The notes under the pieces: generated by a model | Seen by the model: only the letters and a program-made list of their open reading frames with translations | Told to the model about the DNA's origin: nothing | The model's database searches: none | Virus record (IMG/VR): IMGVR_UViG_3300030117_000228 | Span: 18,856-45,722 of that record | DNA length: 26,867 nucleotides | DNA from: a virus | Reading direction: 5' to 3' (one strand) | Part shown: positions 22,586 through 26,867 of the stretch, one piece after another | How the letters are laid out: each line of letters begins with the position of its first letter | Numbering within the stretch: position 1 is the stretch's first letter | Translations under genes and position numbers: made by a program

Positions 22586-24645
22586 TGGCAGGATATACTA
22601 GACAATCTTCATACACTGACGGCGACGTTATTACCGCTGCCCACAGTAACGATGAATTTAATCAGGTACTAGCTGCATTTGTAAATACATCAGGTCACAA
22701 ACACGACGGCACGGCTGCTGAAGGCCCGGTCATTGGATTGATTGGTGACCCCGGTGTAACAACACCCCTTAACAAAGTTGTAGTAGATAACACAAACAAT
22801 CGTGTGGGTGTATTTGTAGATGCAGGTGGTGCAGGTTCTTCGGTAGAACAACTCCGGTTTCAAGACGGTGCGATTGTACCTGTAACAAACAATGACGTTG
22901 ACCTTGGTACAAGTTCACTTGAGTTTAAGGATGCTTTCTTTGACGGCACAGTAACGACAGATGCTCTTGCAGCAGGTACTGCTAACATTGATGGTGGTTC
23001 TATTGACGGTGCCACACTTGGCACAAACAGCGCTATCACACAAGCTGTTATTGATAACGTCAACATCAATGGCACAACCATTGGTCATACAGATGACACA
23101 GACTTGATAACATTAGCTGACGGTATTGCAACTGTCGCTGGTGAGATATCTGTAACGACCCTTGACATAGGTGGCACTAATGTAACAGCAACTGCCGCTG
23201 AATTAAATATTATGGATGGCGGCACTGCTGCTTCTGCTACCACTGTGGCAGATGGTGACCGTGTTGTATTCAACGATGATGGAACTATGAAACAGGTGGC
23301 GGTCACTGACCTTGCCGCCTATTTTGATGACGAAATTACGGCAATGCCTAATCTTGTCACAACTGGCGCACTAAACTCTGGCTCTATTACGTCTGGCTTT
23401 GGCAATATTGACACAGGTTCATCAACTATTACCACCACTGGCCTTATTACTGGTGGCTCCCTTGATATTGATGATGTTGTAATTAACGGGTCAACAATTG
23501 GTCACACTGACGATACTGACCTTATTACTGTTGCTGATGGTATTGCTACGGTGGCTGGCGAAGTCTCAATGACAACGCTGGACATTGGTGGCACAAATGT
23601 TACCGCCACTGCGGCAGAACTTAATCTCATGGACGGCGGCACCTCTGCTGGCACGACAGCAGTAGCTGGCAGTGATGGTATCGTAACTAACGATGCTGGC
23701 ACAATGCGTCAGACAACAGTGGATACGTTTGACACATATCTTGCTGCCACAACTAAAACTCTTACAAACAAAACAATTGATGCAGACAACAATACGGTAT
23801 CTAACCTTGAGGTAGATAACCTAAAGTCTGGTGTGCTTGACACAGACCTGTCTAGCGTAGCTGGCACAGATACTACGCTTGCATCTGCAAAAGCCATTAA
23901 GGCATACGTAGATGCACAGTTGACAGCATCTGACCTTGACTTTCAGGGTGACAGTGGCGGCGCACTTAGCATTGACCTTGACAGTGAAACTCTTGATATC
24001 GCGGGTGGCACGGGCATTGACACATCCGGTTCTGGTAATACCCTGACTGTTGCAATTGACAGCACTGTAGCTACACTGTCAGGTTCTCAAACTCTGACTA
24101 ACAAAACTATTGATGCCAGCCAGCTTTCTGGCACTGTGGCTAACGCTCGTCTTGATGCAGACTTACAGGCACTTGCTGGCCTAACATCTGCTGCTAACAA
24201 GGGTATTCAATTTACCGGCTCTGGTAGCGCAGCTACGTATGACCTGACTGCTGCCGGTAAAGCATTGTTAGATGACGCTGATGCCGCTGCACAACGTACA
24301 ACGCTGGGTCTGGGTACAGCAGCGGTGACAGATACAGGTATTAGCAACGGCAACGTTGCTGTATTTACCAGCGGTGCAGCAGACAATGACTTCCTTCGTA
24401 TTGACGGCACGTCTATTGAGGGCCGCTCTGCATCAGAGGTTCTTTCAGATATCGGTGGTCAGGCCGCACTGACATTCGGTATATCAAATACAAATGCGGT
24501 TAAGATTGACAGTTCGTCAGTGGCAGATGATGAGTATGCAAGGTTTACTGCCAATGGACTTGAAAGCCGGTCTGTATCTGAAGTGGCATCTGATATTGGT
24601 GCAGCAACTGCTGGCTTTGCTGTAGCAATGGCAATTGCACTTTAA
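22585..24645 (+). CDS. Repetitive tail fibre protein (686 aa)
   Basis: The ATG overlaps the nozzle stop. The N-terminus ([19 protein letters not shown]) likely attaches to the virion. The shaft is Gly/Thr/Asp-rich beta-repeat sequence, including [16 protein letters not shown], a motif I recall from many marine phage fibres. A 54-residue unit (161-214) recurs at 300-353, 49 of 54 residues identical. The C-terminal half has further blocks (LTNKTIDA twice; [13 protein letters not shown] and [13 protein letters not shown]). The end [11 protein letters not shown] is short and hydrophobic, without a chaperone domain. A trimeric fibre is likely. Confidence 0.85.
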   Translation: MAGYTRQSSYTDGDVITAAHSNDEFNQVLAAFVNTSGHKHDGTAAEGPVIGLIGDPGVTTPLNKVVVDNTNNRVGVFVDAGGAGSSVEQLRFQDGAIVPVTNNDVDLGTSSLEFKDAFFDGTVTTDALAAGTANIDGGSIDGATLGTNSAITQAVIDNVNINGTTIGHTDDTDLITLADGIATVAGEISVTTLDIGGTNVTATAAELNIMDGGTAASATTVADGDRVVFNDDGTMKQVAVTDLAAYFDDEITAMPNLVTTGALNSGSITSGFGNIDTGSSTITTTGLITGGSLDIDDVVINGSTIGHTDDTDLITVADGIATVAGEVSMTTLDIGGTNVTATAAELNLMDGGTSAGTTAVAGSDGIVTNDAGTMRQTTVDTFDTYLAATTKTLTNKTIDADNNTVSNLEVDNLKSGVLDTDLSSVAGTDTTLASAKAIKAYVDAQLTASDLDFQGDSGGALSIDLDSETLDIAGGTGIDTSGSGNTLTVAIDSTVATLSGSQTLTNKTIDASQLSGTVANARLDADLQALAGLTSAANKGIQFTGSGSAATYDLTAAGKALLDDADAAAQRTTLGLGTAAVTDTGISNGNVAVFTSGAADNDFLRIDGTSIEGRSASEVLSDIGGQAALTFGISNTNAVKIDSSSVADDEYARFTANGLESRSVSEVASDIGAATAGFAVAMAIAL
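23065..23643 (+). repeat. Internal fibre duplication, 417-nt period
   Basis: Codons at 23065-23226 and 23482-23643 encode 54-residue units differing at five positions. Only 17 of 54 codons are the same; 32 identical residues use different codons. Confidence 0.85.
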
Positions 24646-24648
24646 TAC

Positions 24649-24677
24649 TTGACAAAAAAATAAAAGTATGGTATAAT
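24649..24677 (+). promoter_or_regulatory. Consensus sigma70 promoter P3
   Basis: TTGACA (24649-24654), 17-bp A-rich spacer and TATAAT (24672-24677): a perfect housekeeping consensus. It lies right after the fibre stop and 26 nt before the next ATG, so the tail-tip module has its own transcript. A GGAGA ribosome site follows in the short leader. Confidence 0.85.
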
Positions 24678-24703
24678 TATACTTGCTTTAACATGGAGAA
24701 ATC

Positions 24704-25036
24704 ATGGCACAGGATTTTGAAAGAAACATTGCACGTAACGTCGGAACAAGCGAGGTCGTTTTACGCACCGCAAACTCCGACGACGCAATTGTTGGTATCA
24801 ATATCGCTAATGTTACAACTAGCCAAATCTTAATGGATGTGTACATCACTGGTGCAGGTGCCACTGATGACTATTACATCATTAAGGATGCCCCGATTCC
24901 AGTAGGTTCAGCCCTGCAGGTCTTGGATGGTGGTGCGAAGATTGTAATGCAATCCGGCGATATACTTAACGTACAGAGTGATACCGCAAGCAGTGCAGAT
25001 GTTTGGGTCTCTGTAGTTGACGCAATCAGCACGTAA
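24704..25036 (+). CDS. Small beta-sandwich virion protein (110 aa)
   Basis: First gene after P3, with a TGGAGAAATC leader. The sequence NSDDAIVGINIANVTTSQI, then LQVLDGGAKIVMQSGDILNV, then VWVSVVD reads as a compact beta-sandwich. The start MAQDFERNIARNVGTSEV is polar. Its element order parallels the 118-residue protein at 4539, which suggests common origin. Its strong promoter and place before the tail-tip genes point to a virion protein made in quantity, perhaps a tail or capsid accessory. The exact role is unknown. Confidence 0.7.
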   Translation: MAQDFERNIARNVGTSEVVLRTANSDDAIVGINIANVTTSQILMDVYITGAGATDDYYIIKDAPIPVGSALQVLDGGAKIVMQSGDILNVQSDTASSADVWVSVVDAIST

Positions 25037-25046
25037 GGAATAACAG

Positions 25047-25496
25047 ATGCCATACATAGGTCAAAAAGTTCCGGGCGAATATCAAGCCACGAAAGCTGTC
25101 CAGCGTTTCAACGGTGACGGCAGTGACACTACGTTTACCCTGACCACCACAGTCTCTTCTGTGCAAGACGTGTTGGTATCGGTAGACGGCGTGGTGCAGG
25201 ATACCTCTGCCTACACAATTCCTGACGGTACGACACTCACCTTCACTGCTGCCCCGTCGAGTGGCACAGGCAATATCTTTGTAAATTACCTTGCACCGCA
25301 AGCGGGTACGATTGTGCCACCCGCAGAGAACAAGGGCAATTTCAAGGCCGGTGGTCTGTTCCGTACCAATGCACAGTCGTTGACAGCAGACACAACTATC
25401 CTTGCAACTGAGAACGCAAACGTGACAGGCCCGTTCACTGTAGCCAGTGGTGTAACCCTGACCGTTGAAAGCGGCGGGACATTGGTGACGCTATGA
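25047..25496 (+). CDS. Tail fibre / tip protein (149 aa)
   Basis: AAGGAA precedes ATG 25047. The N-terminal part VQRFNGDGSDTTFTLTTTV, VQDVLVSVDGVVQDTSAYT and LTFTAAPSSGTGNIFVNYL is a pattern I recall from many phage fibre and tip proteins (a beta-domain often near the attachment end). The rest is beta-repeat sequence ending in TLTVESGGTLVTL. It likely forms part of the fibre assembly with the following paralogous genes. The stop overlaps the next start. Confidence 0.75.
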   Translation: MPYIGQKVPGEYQATKAVQRFNGDGSDTTFTLTTTVSSVQDVLVSVDGVVQDTSAYTIPDGTTLTFTAAPSSGTGNIFVNYLAPQAGTIVPPAENKGNFKAGGLFRTNAQSLTADTTILATENANVTGPFTVASGVTLTVESGGTLVTL

Positions 25497-25873
25497 GTAC
25501 GTTGAAGGCAGATACAATTCAGAGTACAGGCGGCGGTGCGGCTACGCTGACGAAGCAACACGCTGCGAAAGCGTGGGTAAAGTTTGATGGAAGTGTTAGC
25601 ACCCCCGCAGCTTTAGACTCATTTAATCACAGCAGCATTACAGACTCAGCAACGGGGAATTACATAAATAATCTGGCTAATGCCATGTCAAATGTAAACT
25701 ATTGCATGTCTACGGCAGGGGAACATGATGCTGGAAGTCATGCCTCAATCGGTGAATACAACCACGATAGCCCCAATACTACAACTGCTTCAAAAGTTGA
25801 TTATCACAACACCAGCGGCGGTGCTGTAGACGTTGGTAACGCAGGACAAGTAGTACACGGAGACCTCGCATGA
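25493..25873 (+). CDS. Tail-tip paralogue 1 (126 aa)
   Basis: First of three tandem related genes. The shared core reads AKAWVKFDG, then DSFNHSSITDSATG, then NAMSNVNYC. The N-terminus (MSTLKADTIQSTGGG) resembles many marine phage tail-tip proteins. The middle differs from the other copies, as expected for a receptor-contact region. It ends in the conserved GDLA, whose codons hold the ribosome site for the next gene. Probable small fibre or receptor-binding component; not proven. Confidence 0.7.
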   Translation: MSTLKADTIQSTGGGAATLTKQHAAKAWVKFDGSVSTPAALDSFNHSSITDSATGNYINNLANAMSNVNYCMSTAGEHDAGSHASIGEYNHDSPNTTTASKVDYHNTSGGAVDVGNAGQVVHGDLA

Positions 25874-26289
25874 GTACCATTCTTGTAAACACGCTGACGG
25901 GTACTAGCACTGCTGGCTCTATTGCAGTCACGGGTGAAGGCAACTCGACGACCACAAACTTGCAGCAGGGGCTGACGAAGGCTTGGGTAAATTATACAGG
26001 GATAACAACCACTGCGGCTAGGGATTCGTTTAACATTAGTAGTTTGACAGATGCAGGTACTGGACAGACGTATCCTATTAGCTTTACTAACAATATGGGA
26101 AATGATGATTACGCTGGTTCTTACTTTCAAAACTCAGCCGCAGGTACAGCCTATACAAATTTTTCAAATCAATATGTAGGTGGCTTTGGTACTTTTGCCA
26201 CAGGCTCCTTTGGTAATTATGCTTTTGGGTCAAGCAATGATACAGATAGTGCCAATAACTATACTGTAATTATAGGAGACCTCGCATAA
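25870..26289 (+). CDS. Tail-tip paralogue 2 (139 aa)
   Basis: Start overlaps the previous stop (ATGA), with GGAG of the preceding GDLA codons as ribosome site. The core TKAWVNYTG, DSFNISSLTDAGTG, FTNNMGNDDYAG matches its neighbours. The Gly/Phe/Tyr-rich part (NQYVGGFGTFATGSFGNYAF) is unique to this copy and suggests a distinct binding surface. It ends in IIGDLA. Likely a tip protein homologous to genes at 25493 and 26289. Confidence 0.7.
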   Translation: MSTILVNTLTGTSTAGSIAVTGEGNSTTTNLQQGLTKAWVNYTGITTTAARDSFNISSLTDAGTGQTYPISFTNNMGNDDYAGSYFQNSAAGTAYTNFSNQYVGGFGTFATGSFGNYAFGSSNDTDSANNYTVIIGDLA

Positions 26290-26669
26290 TGCCTAGTTTC
26301 GGTACACTCAAAGCAGATACCCTGACGCACTCGACTGCGGGTTCGCTGGCTACGAATTACGTGGTGCAGGGTAGTGCGAAGGTTTGGATTAAATTTGACA
26401 TGAGTTCAAGTTTTACCACAGAGGACAGTTTTAATGTGTCTTCGCTAGACGATGATGGTGCAGGTGATTTTGGGCTTAATTTTACAAACAGTATGAACAA
26501 TGCAAATTATGCAGCACCTGCATCAGCAGGTGACGACAATGCAAATGTGTTAACTAATTTTGGAACTGTTTCAACTTCAAGTATGGATGGTCAAACAAGA
26601 CAGACAGAAGCTAATTCAGCGATTGATAAACCAAACAATTCCGTGTGTATTTTAGGAGACCTCGCATGA
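26289..26669 (+). CDS. Tail-tip paralogue 3 (126 aa)
   Basis: The start overlaps the previous TAA. It begins MPSFGTLKADTLTHSTAG and shows AKVWIKFDM, DSFNVSSLDDDGAG and FTNSMNNANYA, the same core as copies 1 and 2. The later region (VSTSSMDGQTRQTEANSAID) is polar and variable. It ends in CILGDLA with the conserved codons that provide GGAG for the next gene. Probable tail-tip component. Confidence 0.7.
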   Translation: MPSFGTLKADTLTHSTAGSLATNYVVQGSAKVWIKFDMSSSFTTEDSFNVSSLDDDGAGDFGLNFTNSMNNANYAAPASAGDDNANVLTNFGTVSTSSMDGQTRQTEANSAIDKPNNSVCILGDLA

Positions 26670-26867
26670 CAGTGACCCCAGAGTTTCAAGGCACACATTT
26701 ATGGGACAGGCTCTGCTGGGCCAAAGAGAACCTTGAGGGTGTGCAGTCAGATTACCGTGTTGTGTACGAAGATAGCATCGACGAGTGTGCCAAGATATTA
26801 GTGCCTGACCCTAACTGGATGGCTTGTGCGCTACAGGGTGGCATCCTGCCGCCGGTAGAAGTGTATT
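26666..26867 (+). CDS. Partial protein at the right edge
   Basis: ATG 26666 overlaps the previous TGA and uses the GGAG at 26655. The 67 visible residues begin MTVTPEFQGTHLWDRL and include VPDPNWMACALQGGILPPVE, a segment I recall from uncharacterised marine phage proteins found near tail genes. It contains three Cys. No function can be given, and the C-terminus lies outside the window. Confidence 0.65.
   Translation, partial: MTVTPEFQGTHLWDRLCWAKENLEGVQSDYRVVYEDSIDECAKILVPDPNWMACALQGGILPPVEVY

Noticed and set aside
24646-26867. Diversity-generating retroelement variable region in the tail-tip genes
   Set aside because: No reverse transcriptase or template repeat is seen in the window, and the variation among paralogues is not limited to adenine codons.

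Overview
The window is a contiguous stretch of a double-stranded DNA tailed-phage genome of marine type, most likely a short-tailed (podovirus-like) virus. The gene order is lysis, terminase small and large subunits, portal, a giant internal virion protein, scaffold, major capsid protein, head-tail adaptor, nozzle-like protein, fibre and tail-tip proteins. No tape measure, sheath or baseplate gene is visible. Several proteins resemble, from memory, families common in uncultured marine virus contigs. The three clear promoters are of bacterial sigma70 type (TTGACA / TATAAY) and AGGAG-type ribosome sites are frequent, so the phage appears to use host RNA polymerase. No integrase, polymerase, tRNA or CRISPR array is seen, so lifestyle and exact host stay open.

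Layout. Positions 1-843 hold three leftward genes, one of them cut by the window edge; the largest looks like an HhH-GPD (DNA glycosylase fold) relative. Positions 844-2072 form an unusually long non-coding divergent region. It holds a tRNA-like fold, several stem-loops, a tandem operator-like palindrome pair, a tandem 17-bp repeat and promoter P1 with a structured leader. From 2073 everything reads rightward with start/stop overlaps (TAATG, ATGA), implying translational coupling. Positions 2073-6237 carry small genes: Cys-patterned short proteins, a cluster of Lys/Arg-rich proteins, and a SET-domain lysine methyltransferase among them. One conserved domain (DUF5872-like) appears split into two genes at 4906 and 5847. 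Positions 6185-7320 form a lysis cassette of two membrane proteins and a T4-type lysozyme.

Packaging and head genes follow at 7313-12028 (TerS, a helix-turn-helix-like protein, TerL, portal). A 1517-residue multi-domain protein at 12166-16719 is probably an ejected internal virion protein. A scaffold and a 2OG-Fe(II) oxygenase come next. The capsid gene has its own promoter (P2) and a 190-nt leader. A decoration-like protein, a stem-loop, adaptor, nozzle and a repetitive fibre follow. A consensus promoter (P3) at 24649 then drives the tail-tip module, which contains three tandem paralogous genes whose conserved last codons also supply the ribosome site of the next gene.

The items most worth following up are the split DUF5872-like domain, the SET enzyme inside a basic-protein cluster, the structured non-coding region with its tRNA-like element, the 1517-residue polyvalent protein, the tandem tail-tip cassette, and a fibre duplication whose protein sequence is conserved while its codons are almost fully reshuffled.
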